Shown in pieces: positions 1 to 6,688 of a stretch of DNA of 11,503 nucleotides. This stretch comes from Jatrophihabitans sp. Lineage in GTDB: Bacteria; Actinomycetota; Actinomycetes; Mycobacteriales; Jatrophihabitantaceae. Position numbers and translations under genes: made by a program. Where the stretch lies: positions 1-11,503 of the forward strand of contig SCQZ01000246.1 of the NCBI GenBank assembly GCA_004299665.1. Reading direction: 5' to 3'. Position 1 is the stretch's first letter, and each line of letters starts with the position of its first letter. Below the pieces are notes generated by a model. It saw nothing but the letters and a program-made list of their open reading frames with translations, had not been told where the DNA came from and searched no databases.

Positions 1-1023
1 CTTCAGCGCACCGGTGTCCGCCGCGGCGGCGAACACCTCGTACGCGGCGAGGATCTCCTCCAGTGCGAACCGGTGCGTCACGAAGGCGTGCGCGTCGAGC
101 TGCCCGGCACCCACCAGCCGCAGCAGCGTCGGTGTCGAGTAGGTGTCCACCAGCCCCGTCGTGATCGTGACGTCCTTGATCCACAGATCCTCGAGGTGCA
201 GCGTGGCGGGCCGACCGTGCACGCCGATGTTGGCCACGTGCCCGCCCGGGCGCACCAGCCGCGCGCACAGTTCGAAGGTCTCGGGGACGCCGACGGCCTC
301 GATCGTCACGTCGGCCCCGAGCCCGCCGGTGAGGGCGGCCACGACCTCGGCGGGATCCTGCGTCGCGGAGTTGATGCCCACGTCCGCACCGAAGCGCTTG
401 GCGGCGGCCAGCCGCGCGTCGGCGACGTCGATCACCACGATCGAGCCCGGGCTGAACAGGCGCGCGCCGAGGATCGCCGACAGCCCGATCGGCCCCGCGC
501 CGACGATCACCACGGTGTCGCCCGGGCGCACGCCGCCGTTCAGCGCACCCACCTCGTAGGAGGTCGGCAGGATGTCCGAGAGCATGACCGCGGCCTCGTC
601 GTCCACGGTCGCCGCAAGCGGGTACAGCGAGGTGTCCGCGAACGGCACCCGGACGTACTCGGCCTGCGTGCCGTCGATCCGGTGGCCGAGGATCCAGCCG
701 CCCCCGCCCAGGCACTGCCCGTAGCGGCCCTCACGGCAGTACCGGCACCGCCCGCAGGCCGTGATGCACGAGACGAGGACCCGGTCGCCGGGACGGACGG
801 TGCCGACCGCGGACCCGACGGCCTCGACGGTCCCCACCGCCTCGTGCCCCAGGATGCGCCCCGGGGTGACGGTCGGCACGTCACCTTTGAGGATGTGCAG
901 GTCGGTCCCGCAGATCGTGGTGGTGTCCACGCCGACGATCGCGTCGGTCTCCTCGGTGATGCGCGGGTCCGGAACGTCCTCCCAGGTCTTGCTGCCCGGA
1001 CCCTGGTACACGAGCGCCTTCAT
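1..1023 (-). CDS. Zinc-dependent alcohol dehydrogenase (MDR family), C-terminus cut by window edge
   Basis: This is a cytosolic, zinc-dependent NAD(P)-linked alcohol dehydrogenase of the medium-chain family. 341 codons are present without a stop, so only the last few residues should lie off the window (the family is about 345-350 aa). Catalytic zinc ligands are C38 (in ICGTDLH), H60 and E61 (GHE). The structural zinc set is C90, C93, C96 and C104, spaced as in active enzymes. The Rossmann motif is G175-A-G177-P-I-G180, and D199 at the end of the second strand favours NAD over NADP. The ATG at 1023 follows a purine-rich Shine-Dalgarno (GGAAGGGG, 7 nt away) and matches the usual MKALVY start. 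It is divergent from the permease gene, sharing about 200 bp of upstream DNA. The alcohol substrate cannot be read from sequence; secondary or short-chain alcohols are possible. The family call is firm. Confidence 0.93.
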   Translation of the reverse strand, partial: MKALVYQGPGSKTWEDVPDPRITEETDAIVGVDTTTICGTDLHILKGDVPTVTPGRILGHEAVGTVEAVGSAVGTVRPGDRVLVSCITACGRCRYCREGRYGQCLGGGGWILGHRIDGTQAEYVRVPFADTSLYPLAATVDDEAAVMLSDILPTSYEVGALNGGVRPGDTVVIVGAGPIGLSAILGARLFSPGSIVVIDVADARLAAAKRFGADVGINSATQDPAEVVAALTGGLGADVTIEAVGVPETFELCARLVRPGGHVANIGVHGRPATLHLEDLWIKDVTITTGLVDTYSTPTLLRLVGAGQLDAHAFVTHRFALEEILAAYEVFAAAADTGALK

Positions 1024-1156
1024 GGCTTTGCCCCTTCCCTCGAATGCCCCGATCCCACGCCCCGCAACCGCCGTTCGGCCACGGCCGTTGGTCCGTGCCG
1101 GGCGGGACCGTCGCCGGGCCGTTAGCCCCTGCCGTCGCCGCTGCGGCGGACCGAGC

Positions 1157-1181
1157 ATCGGATCAGGATGCACCGATCAGG
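1157..1181. promoter_or_regulatory. Candidate operator: repeated GATCAGG in the ADH/permease divergent region
   Basis: GATCAGG occurs at 1161-1167 and 1175-1181, a 14-bp period. It overlaps two short inverted repeats: GCATC (1155-1159) with GATGC (1167-1171), and ATCGG (1157-1161) with CCGAT (1173-1177). The cluster lies about 45-65 bp before the permease start and 135-160 bp before the dehydrogenase start. No convincing -35/-10 pair is seen in the remaining 1024-1215 stretch. Regulatory function is inferred only from position and repetition. Confidence 0.25.
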
Positions 1182-1224
1182 CGCGGGTCCGCCCGGACCT
1201 GCGGGAAGGGGCCAGGTGAGTCTG

Positions 1225-2640
1225 ATGACCATCACGCGGACGCGACCGCCGGGGACCGTCCCCGCCACTCCGGGCGCGGGGGGGCTGCCGGACGCGGCGC
1301 GCTCGCGCGCGCTGGGGCTGCCGTCGGCCACGGCGCTGGTGATCGGCAGCATCATCGGCACCGGCGTGTTCAGCATGCCCGGGGTGCTGGCCGGTGCCGG
1401 CACCAGTTCCATCCTCGTGCTCGCGGTGATCTCGGTCGGCGCGCTGCTGCTCGGCGTGCTGTTCGGCCAGTTGACCAAGCGGATCCCCAACCACGACGGC
1501 GGGCTGTACGCCTACGCGCGTCACGAGTTCGGCGACTTCGCCGGATACCTGACGGCCTGGTGCTACTGGATCACCGCCGTCGCGGGCAACGCGGCGATCG
1601 TCTCGTCGTGGGTGTTCTACGTCGAGTCGCTGTTCGGCATCCACAACCCGTCGGCGTGGACGAACTTCGCCATCGCGGCGCTCGGGCTGTGGATCCCGGC
1701 CGCGGTGAACCTGGCGGGCGCCAAGCAGATGGCGTGGGCGCAGAACCTCACCGTGGTGCTGAAGTTCGTGCCGCTGCTGTTCGTCGCCGTCGTCGGCTGG
1801 TTCTTCGTCAAGTCGGCCAACTTCGGCCCGTTCAACGCGACCGGCGGCAGCCTGTACAGCGCGATCGGCATCGCCGCCGGCGTGGCGCTGTTCTCCTTCA
1901 TCGGCGTCGAGTGCGCCGCCATCGCCGCGGCGCGGGTACGCGACCCGGGCCGCAACGTGGGGCGCGCCTCGGTGTTCGGCACCGCGCTCAGCGCGGGGCT
2001 GTACCTGCTGGTCAGCGTCGCGGTCATGGGTCTGGTCGCGCACCCGAAGCTGGACGGCAACGGGGCGCCGTTCGTCGACGCGGTCCAGGCGATGTTCAAC
2101 GGCGCGGGCTGGGCCGGCAAGGCGGTGGCGCTGGTGGCGGTCGTCTCCGGGATCGGCGCGCTGAACGGCTGGACGCTGGTGACCGCGGAGGTGCCGTGGG
2201 CGGCGGCCCGGGACGGGTTGTTCCTGCCCCAGTTCGCCAAGACCTACCGCGACGGCACCGCCTGGTTCGGCATCCTCGTCTCGACGCTCATGTCCACCCT
2301 GCTGATGGCCTTCGCCTACAGCAGCAACACCGGGCTGACGGTGTTCACCTACCTGGTGAACCTGTCCGTCGTCACGGTGGCCATCCCGTACTTCTTCTCC
2401 GCCTGCGCGCAACTGACCTACCTCGCCTCCGGGCGGCGGCGGGTGCACGGCTGGACGATGGCCCGCGACCTGTCGATCGCCGGCGCGAGTGTGCTGTTCT
2501 CGCTCTGGGTGACGATGGCCTCCGGCTACCAGTCGGTCTACCAAGCGCTGTTCCTGCTGCTGCTCGGCATCCCGATCTACGCCTTCCTCCAGGCGCGCCG
2601 CGAGGCCCGTGGCGAGGTGGCGGCCCCCGTGGACGCGTAG
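1225..2640 (+). CDS. APC-superfamily amino-acid permease, AdiC/PotE-like (basic amino-acid antiporter type)
   Basis: This is a 471-residue integral membrane transporter of the amino acid-polyamine-organocation superfamily, with about 12 hydrophobic segments and a short cytoplasmic N-terminus. The TM1 substrate loop is GSIIGTGVF (41-49). The TM6 motif LFSFIGVEC (222-230) and the TM8 segment around NGWTLVTAE (314-322) align with the E. coli arginine/agmatine antiporter AdiC, as recalled. W316 corresponds to AdiC W293 and E229 to E208, while F223 stands where AdiC has the arginine-stacking W202. The next gene is dimethylargininase, so arginine, methylarginine or citrulline are the likely substrates; this is inference from context. 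The ATG at 1225 is preceded by AGGTGAG. An in-frame GTG at 1216, after GGAAGGGG, is an equally possible start and adds 3 residues. Uniport, symport or exchange cannot be told apart. Confidence 0.88.
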   Translation: MTITRTRPPGTVPATPGAGGLPDAARSRALGLPSATALVIGSIIGTGVFSMPGVLAGAGTSSILVLAVISVGALLLGVLFGQLTKRIPNHDGGLYAYARHEFGDFAGYLTAWCYWITAVAGNAAIVSSWVFYVESLFGIHNPSAWTNFAIAALGLWIPAAVNLAGAKQMAWAQNLTVVLKFVPLLFVAVVGWFFVKSANFGPFNATGGSLYSAIGIAAGVALFSFIGVECAAIAAARVRDPGRNVGRASVFGTALSAGLYLLVSVAVMGLVAHPKLDGNGAPFVDAVQAMFNGAGWAGKAVALVAVVSGIGALNGWTLVTAEVPWAAARDGLFLPQFAKTYRDGTAWFGILVSTLMSTLLMAFAYSSNTGLTVFTYLVNLSVVTVAIPYFFSACAQLTYLASGRRRVHGWTMARDLSIAGASVLFSLWVTMASGYQSVYQALFLLLLGIPIYAFLQARREARGEVAAPVDA

Positions 2641-2649
2641 GAGGACACG

Positions 2650-3429
2650 ATGAGCACCCGATTCGCCCTGGTGCGCCGCCCGAGCCCGCGGCTGGCGGAG
2701 GGGATCGTCACCCACCGGGAACGCGAGGTGGTGGACGTCCCGAAGGCGATGGCCCAGTGGGACGGCTACGTCACGACGCTGCAGGACAACGGCTGGCACA
2801 CGATCGAGGTGCCCCCGGCCGACGACTGCCCGGACTCGGTCTTCGTCGAGGACACCATGGTGGTCTACCGGAGCGTGGCCGTGATCGCCCGGCCGGGTGC
2901 GCCCAGCCGGCGGCCCGAGACCGCCGCCGCCGAGGAGATCGTCGAGGACCTCGGCTACGCGATCGGCCGGATCCACCCGCCCGGCACGCTGGACGGCGGC
3001 GACGTCCTCAAGGTCGGGAGCACGATCTACGTCGGTCACGGCGGCCGCACCAACGCCGAGGGGATCCGCCAGCTGCGGGGGATCCTCGAGCCTCTCGGCG
3101 CCACGGTGGTGGCCGTCCCGGTGACCAAGGTGCTGCACCTGAAGTCCGCGGTCACGGCGCTGCCCGACGGGACCGTCATCGGCTACCTGCCGATCGTGGA
3201 CGACGCGCTGATCTTCGACCGGTTCATCCCGGTGCCCGAGGAGTCCGGCGCTCACGTCGTGCTGCTCGACGAGGGCCGCCTGCTGATCTCGACGGACTGC
3301 CCGGCCAGCGCCGATCTGCTGGCCGGGCTCGGATACCGACCGGTGCCGGTGGACATCGGCGAGTACCTCAAGCTCGAAGGCTGCGTGACGTGCCTCTCGG
3401 TGCGGCTGCGGGACGTGCCCGCGGGCTGA
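2650..3429 (+). CDS. ddaH: Dimethylarginine dimethylaminohydrolase (dimethylargininase)
   Basis: This is a 259-residue cytosolic enzyme of the guanidino-modifying (amidinotransferase/pentein) superfamily. The family hydrolyses N-omega-methylated arginine to citrulline plus mono- or dimethylamine. The catalytic Cys is C248 (VTCLSVR) and the His is H163 (KVLHLKS). The acidic residue is D115 in TLDGGDV, Asp as in mammalian DDAH rather than the Glu of the Pseudomonas enzyme. Substrate-loop residues include E67-D68, R87/R88 and R133. Length matches bacterial DDAH and is much shorter than arginine deiminase (about 400 aa), which argues against plain arginine as substrate. The ATG at 2650 sits just after GGAGGA, which begins in the permease stop codon (TAG at 2638-2640), so the two genes are almost certainly co-transcribed. 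A second cysteine, C245, lies close to the nucleophile. Substrate choice between mono- and dimethylarginine is unknown. Confidence 0.9.
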   Translation: MSTRFALVRRPSPRLAEGIVTHREREVVDVPKAMAQWDGYVTTLQDNGWHTIEVPPADDCPDSVFVEDTMVVYRSVAVIARPGAPSRRPETAAAEEIVEDLGYAIGRIHPPGTLDGGDVLKVGSTIYVGHGGRTNAEGIRQLRGILEPLGATVVAVPVTKVLHLKSAVTALPDGTVIGYLPIVDDALIFDRFIPVPEESGAHVVLLDEGRLLISTDCPASADLLAGLGYRPVPVDIGEYLKLEGCVTCLSVRLRDVPAG

Positions 3430-3442
3430 CCGGCTCCGCCGG
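3430..3442 (+). other. Short hairpin between ddaH and the MFS gene
   Basis: CCGGC (3430-3434), loop TCC, GCCGG (3438-3442) begins directly after the ddaH stop codon and ends 16 nt before the MFS start. The stem is only 5 bp and has no T-tract. It could weaken read-through or simply reflect high GC. Confidence 0.25.
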
Positions 3443-3458
3443 CCGGAATACTGGCGCG

Positions 3459-4694
3459 GTGCGACAGGTGGCGGCGATCCAGCGGCGCACCGTCACCTCG
3501 CTGGTCGCCAGCCAGATGCTCGGCGGCGTCGGCGTCGCCAGCGGCATCGCGGTCGGCAGCATCCTGGCCGAGCAGCTCGTCGGCACCGCCGACCTCGCCG
3601 GCCTGGCCAACACCGCACAGGTGCTCGGGGGCGCCCTGATCACGATCCCGATGGTCCGGCTGATGGCGGTGCGGGGCCGCAGGGCGGGCCTGACCGCCGG
3701 GTACGCCTGCGGGACGGTCGGCGCCGCGCTGGCGGTCGTGGCCGGGATCGTGTCCTCGTTCGCGCTGCTGCTGATCGGGACGGCGCTGTTCGGCGCGGCC
3801 ACCACCTCCAACAGCCAGGCGCGCTACGCGGCCACCGACCTGGCCCCGCCCGAACGGCGCGGCCGCGCCCTGAGCGTCGTCGTCTGGGCGACGACGGTCG
3901 GCGCCGTGCTGGGGCCGAACCTGCTCGGGCCGGCCGGGCGGCTCGGCCGGGCCCTGGGGATGCCGGCGCTGGTCGGGCCGTTCCTGATCAGCCTGGCGGG
4001 CTTCGTGCTGGCCGGGGCGCTGCTGGCCGTGCGGCTGCGCCCCGACCCGCTGCTCACGGCGCAGCGGATGTCACCCGGTTCGGGCGCGCATCCGCACGGG
4101 TCGCTGTGGCGTGCGCTGGGGGTCGTCGGGCGCCGTCGAGGCGCGCTGCTGGGTGTGGTCGCTGTGGCGATCGGGCACACCGTGATGGTCGGCGTCATGG
4201 TGATGACCCCCCTGCAGATGCACCAGGGCGGCGCCGAGTTGCGCGTGATCGGATTCGTCATCAGCGTGCACATCCTCGGGATGTACGCCCTGTCGCCGCT
4301 CACCGGATGGCTGGCCGACCGCCTGGGCGCGCGGGCCGTCATCCTCGCCGGCGCCGCGCTGCTGGTCGCCGCCGCGATCGTCGCGGGGCGGGCCCCGGCG
4401 GGCTGGTCGGCCGAGCTGACGGCGGGGCTGTTCCTGCTCGGCGTCGGCTGGTCCTGCACCCTCGTGGCCGGCTCGACGCTGCTGTCCAACTCCGTCGAAC
4501 TGGCCGAGCGGCCCGGCGTGCAGGGCGCCTCGGACGTGGTCATGGGGCTGAGCGCGGCGGCGGGCGGCGCGCTCGCCGGGCTCGTCGTCGGGTCGTGGGG
4601 CTACGGCTGGCTGTGCGCCATCGCCGGCGCCTGCGCGGTCGCGCTCGCACTGGTCACGCTCGCCGGGACCGTGCGCGCGTACGTGACGGCGTGA
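3459..4694 (+). CDS. MFS transporter
   Basis: This is a 411-residue major facilitator superfamily membrane protein with about 12 hydrophobic segments in two six-helix halves joined by a polar loop (about 192-229). The second-half motif A is clear (GWLADRLGAR, 283-292). The first-half copy between TM2 and TM3 is degenerate (RLMAVRGRRAGL, 67-78). The segment APPERRGRALS (129-139) is typical of the TM4-TM5 loop. It lies 29 nt after ddaH on the same strand, so it may export a product or analogue of the methylarginine pathway, but the substrate is unknown. The start is GTG at 3459 or 3468. There is no Shine-Dalgarno, and AATACT ends 6 nt before GTG 3459, a spacing seen in leaderless actinobacterial genes. 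Its last 94 bases overlap the convergent methyltransferase gene. An open frame continuing far upstream is a GC-rich artefact. Confidence 0.85.
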   Translation: MRQVAAIQRRTVTSLVASQMLGGVGVASGIAVGSILAEQLVGTADLAGLANTAQVLGGALITIPMVRLMAVRGRRAGLTAGYACGTVGAALAVVAGIVSSFALLLIGTALFGAATTSNSQARYAATDLAPPERRGRALSVVVWATTVGAVLGPNLLGPAGRLGRALGMPALVGPFLISLAGFVLAGALLAVRLRPDPLLTAQRMSPGSGAHPHGSLWRALGVVGRRRGALLGVVAVAIGHTVMVGVMVMTPLQMHQGGAELRVIGFVISVHILGMYALSPLTGWLADRLGARAVILAGAALLVAAAIVAGRAPAGWSAELTAGLFLLGVGWSCTLVAGSTLLSNSVELAERPGVQGASDVVMGLSAAAGGALAGLVVGSWGYGWLCAIAGACAVALALVTLAGTVRAYVTA

Positions 4695-5701
4695 ACCGGG
4701 CTCAGCTGCATGCTGGCCGGGTCGCCGAAACCGTGTCGCCGCAGCAGGTCGTCGTAGCACTGCCGCGGCAGCAGTTGGTCGTCGATCTGCGCCTCGAAGA
4801 ACTGGATGCCCGCCATCACCCGTCCCGGCACGCTGCGCAGTTGCTCGACGCTGTCCGGGAAGGGGAAGTCGGAGATCACGAACCAGCCACCGGGCTCCAG
4901 TGACCGCCGCACGTTCTCGGCGACCCGGTCGATGTCCCGGCACTCGTGCATCGAGATGTTGTTGATCACCAGTGTCGCGGGCTCGGGGAGGGTGAACTCC
5001 TCCAGCGGGCCGTGGACCAGGGTGCAACGGTCACCGACCCCCGCGTCGTCGCAGCGCCGCGCGGCCAGTTCGAGCGAGTGCCGGTCGCCGTCGACCCCGA
5101 CCAGGGTGCAGCGTGGGTACGCCGCGGCCAGCCGCACCAGCCCGGCGCCGGAGCCGCAGGCGATGTCCGCGACGACGCATCCCGCGTCCAGACGCTCGGC
5201 GAGCCCGGTGATCTGCGCGAAGCCGGAGGCCAGCAGCCGGGTGTAGAACGGCGCCCCGGTTCCGGCCACGCCCTCGATCCACGCGGGGCTGCAGTCGTCC
5301 CACCACATGCGCGCGCCGTCGGTCAGGCTGCCCTCGAACCGGTCGAAGACCTCGGGCAGCTCCAGGACCGTGAACACGCCGCCGGCGTAGCCGGGGTGGC
5401 CGGCATCGAGCAGCAGCGTGCCGACGTGGGCCGCGAGCTCGTACCGCCCGCCCAGGCCGGCGTCTGCCCCGCCGCGGTCGCAGACGCCGGCGGCGAGGGC
5501 CGCCCGGCACCACACCGCCACGTAGAACGGGTCGAGGTGCAGCCGGTCCGCGAGCTCGTCCGCGCTCAGCGGCCGCCCGGCGACGGACAGGGTGCCGATC
5601 AGCCCGTTGCGCAGCCCCATCGCGATGGTGCGGTGCGCGACGAAGCCGGCGACGTGGGTGAGCAGTGCGGACGCCTGCTCGCCGAGGGTGGGAGTCGTCA
5701 T
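4601..5701 (-). CDS. SAM-dependent class I methyltransferase with N-terminal winged-helix domain
   Basis: This 366-residue protein combines an N-terminal winged-helix/dimerisation region (about 10-95) with a class I Rossmann methyltransferase domain (about 145-342). SAM motif I is ADIACGSGAG (178-187), D204 (LVGVD) is the acidic residue for the SAM ribose, and NNISMHE (247-253) is the motif IV region. The layout resembles the mycobacterial Rv2258c-type methyltransferases and O-methyltransferases, so a small-molecule acceptor is likely; it cannot be named. The ATG at 5701 has GAGGG 7 nt upstream. The domain appears to end near VHAVTYAR (336-343). The final 23 or so residues are Ala/Ser/Pro-rich, are read antisense to the MFS gene, and end at TAG 4603-4601, so they look like a run-on tail. 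It is divergent from an HxlR regulator, which probably controls it. Confidence 0.88.
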   Translation of the reverse strand: MTTPTLGEQASALLTHVAGFVAHRTIAMGLRNGLIGTLSVAGRPLSADELADRLHLDPFYVAVWCRAALAAGVCDRGGADAGLGGRYELAAHVGTLLLDAGHPGYAGGVFTVLELPEVFDRFEGSLTDGARMWWDDCSPAWIEGVAGTGAPFYTRLLASGFAQITGLAERLDAGCVVADIACGSGAGLVRLAAAYPRCTLVGVDGDRHSLELAARRCDDAGVGDRCTLVHGPLEEFTLPEPATLVINNISMHECRDIDRVAENVRRSLEPGGWFVISDFPFPDSVEQLRSVPGRVMAGIQFFEAQIDDQLLPRQCYDDLLRRHGFGDPASMQLSPVHAVTYARTVPASVTSASATAQAPAMAHSQP

Positions 5702-5742
5702 GGCGTGACCCTCGCCCCCGGCAACGGCCGGCCGGTAGTGCC

Positions 5743-5773
5743 GGATCTGTAGCGGCCCGGTTCAGGATCTGTA
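5743..5773. promoter_or_regulatory. Direct-repeat operator candidate between methyltransferase and hxlR genes
   Basis: GGATCTGTA occurs exactly at 5743-5751 and 5765-5773. The 22-bp period is two helical turns, so both copies face the same side of the DNA. Aligned over 15 bases (5742-5756 and 5764-5778) the copies match at 12 positions. They lie between the two divergent starts, centred about 64 and 42 bp before the GTG at 5811. HxlR-family regulators are known to bind near their own gene, and B. subtilis HxlR uses tandem direct repeats, so the flanking HxlR protein is the natural ligand. Binding itself is inferred. Confidence 0.55.
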
Positions 5774-5797
5774 CTGGCGCCCGCTGCCGGGCGGGCC

Positions 5798-5803
5798 TAG
5801 CGT
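5798..5803 (+). promoter_or_regulatory. Possible -10 box of a leaderless hxlR-type transcript
   Basis: TAGCGT (fits TANNNT) ends 7 nt before the GTG at 5811, and there is no Shine-Dalgarno of note before that GTG. This spacing would place transcription start on or next to the start codon. No clear -35 is seen; the direct repeats would lie just upstream of the -35 region. Confidence 0.35.
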
Positions 5804-5810
5804 GCAGGCT

Positions 5811-6503
5811 GTGCCCGGCTACGGACAGTTCTGTCCCGTCGCCAAAGCGATGGAGCTGCTCGACGAGCGGTGGACGCTGCTGGTCGTGCGCGAACTGCTG
5901 ATGGGCAGCCGGCACTTCAACGACCTGCGCCGTGGCGTGCCGCGGATCTCCCCGGCCCTGCTGTCCAAGCGGCTGCGGACGCTCATGCAGGCCGGCGTCA
6001 TCGAGCGCCGCGACCACGGCGGCCGGATCGCGTACGTCCTCACCGACGCCGGCCGCGAGTTGCGTCCCGTCGTGGAGGCACTGGGTTGCTGGGGTGCGCG
6101 GTGGATCCCGGAGTTGGGCGACGAGGACCTGGACCCCCACCTGCTGCTGTGGGACGTGCACCGCAACCTCGACCTGGACGCGATGCCGGGAGGGCGCACG
6201 GTGCTGGCCTTCCGCTTCTCCGGCGTGCCCCGCGCGGTCGCGTCCTGGTGGCTGGTGGTCGACGCCGAGGGGGTGGACGTCTGCGACACCGACCCGGGCC
6301 ACGACGTGACGCTCACCGTGACCACGCCGCTGCGGACGCTCGTCGACCTGTGGCGGGGGCAGAGCGACTGGTCCGGTGCGGTGCGCGACGGGCTGGTCGT
6401 CGACGGGCCGGCGTGGGCCCGGCGCGCCCTGCCCCGGTGGCTGCGGCTGTCGGCCTTCGCCACCGTCCCGCGCCCGGCCGCGGCGGCGACCGGAGCCGTC
6501 TGA
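5811..6503 (+). CDS. HxlR-family transcriptional regulator with C-terminal SCP2-like domain
   Basis: This is a 230-residue DNA-binding regulator. Residues about 4-95 form the HxlR winged helix: YGQFCPVAKAMELL at 4-17 carries the Cys near the N-terminus (C8) common in the family, followed by LDERWTLLVVREL and the recognition region ISPALLSKRLRTL, then the wing (RRDHGGRIAYVLT). Most HxlR proteins stop near 110-130 aa. This one has about 100 more residues, with a pattern (WWLVVDAEGVDVCDTDPG, then DLWRGQSDWSGAVRDG and GPAWARRAL) like the sterol-carrier SCP2-type domain fused to some actinobacterial HxlR proteins. That domain may bind a hydrophobic ligand. GTG 5811 is chosen because it starts right before the conserved YGQFCPVAKA; GTG 5802 would add three residues. 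It is divergent from the methyltransferase and is likely its regulator through the 5743-5773 repeats. Confidence 0.85.
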   Translation: MPGYGQFCPVAKAMELLDERWTLLVVRELLMGSRHFNDLRRGVPRISPALLSKRLRTLMQAGVIERRDHGGRIAYVLTDAGRELRPVVEALGCWGARWIPELGDEDLDPHLLLWDVHRNLDLDAMPGGRTVLAFRFSGVPRAVASWWLVVDAEGVDVCDTDPGHDVTLTVTTPLRTLVDLWRGQSDWSGAVRDGLVVDGPAWARRALPRWLRLSAFATVPRPAAAATGAV

Positions 6504-6524
6504 CTTCGTGATCATGTAGCTCGT

Positions 6525-6544
6525 AGCCTCGGCTACCCGAGGCT
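6525..6544 (+). terminator. Hairpin after the HxlR gene, terminator-like
   Basis: AGCCTCGG (6525-6532), loop CTAC, CCGAGGCT (6537-6544) makes a perfect 8-bp stem, 21 nt after the stop codon. A competing 6-bp stem (GTAGCC 6523-6528 with GGCTAC 6531-6536) uses the same bases. There is no T-tract, which is common for actinobacterial terminators. Direction cannot be told. Confidence 0.45.
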
Positions 6545-6590
6545 CCCGGCGCCTTGATCAAGACAGCAGGGCGCCCGCGCCGACGAGCAT

Positions 6591-6604
6591 CCGGGAGCTC
6601 CCGG
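6591..6604. repeat. 14-bp perfect palindrome in the region before the GNAT gene
   Basis: CCGGGAGCTCCCGG is a perfect palindrome located 85 bp before the chosen GNAT start, in the otherwise featureless non-coding stretch 6504-6688. It could be a regulator site or a small hairpin. GC-rich DNA makes such palindromes fairly common. I see no clear promoter for the acetyltransferase; GGAGG at 6651-6655 is too far from any in-frame start. Confidence 0.3.
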
Positions 6605-6688
6605 CCCCCCGGGTCGCGCGGTCGTGCTGCGAGCGCCGTGACTCGGACGTGGAGGATCTCGATCGACGCACGGGTGAAGACTGGACCG

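Noticed and set aside
1177..3255. A long open frame (692 codons) on the minus strand opposite the permease and ddaH genes
   Set aside because: Its translation is rich in Arg, His, Asp and Gly with no domain, the usual antisense shadow of GC-rich genes. The plus strand carries two clear conserved proteins.
1044..3458. Upstream extension of the MFS frame across the permease and ddaH genes
   Set aside because: The first 800 or so residues are an out-of-frame translation of two real genes. MFS homology starts only after 3459.
5031..6515. A 494-codon minus-strand frame spanning the HxlR gene and part of the methyltransferase
   Set aside because: It is in the wrong frame for both. Each region is explained by a recognised protein, and this translation is low complexity.
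6554..6688. ATG at 6554 as start of the acetyltransferase
   Set aside because: The extra 45 residues are Arg/Ser/Gly-rich and unlike GNAT proteins, and there is no ribosome binding site at that ATG.
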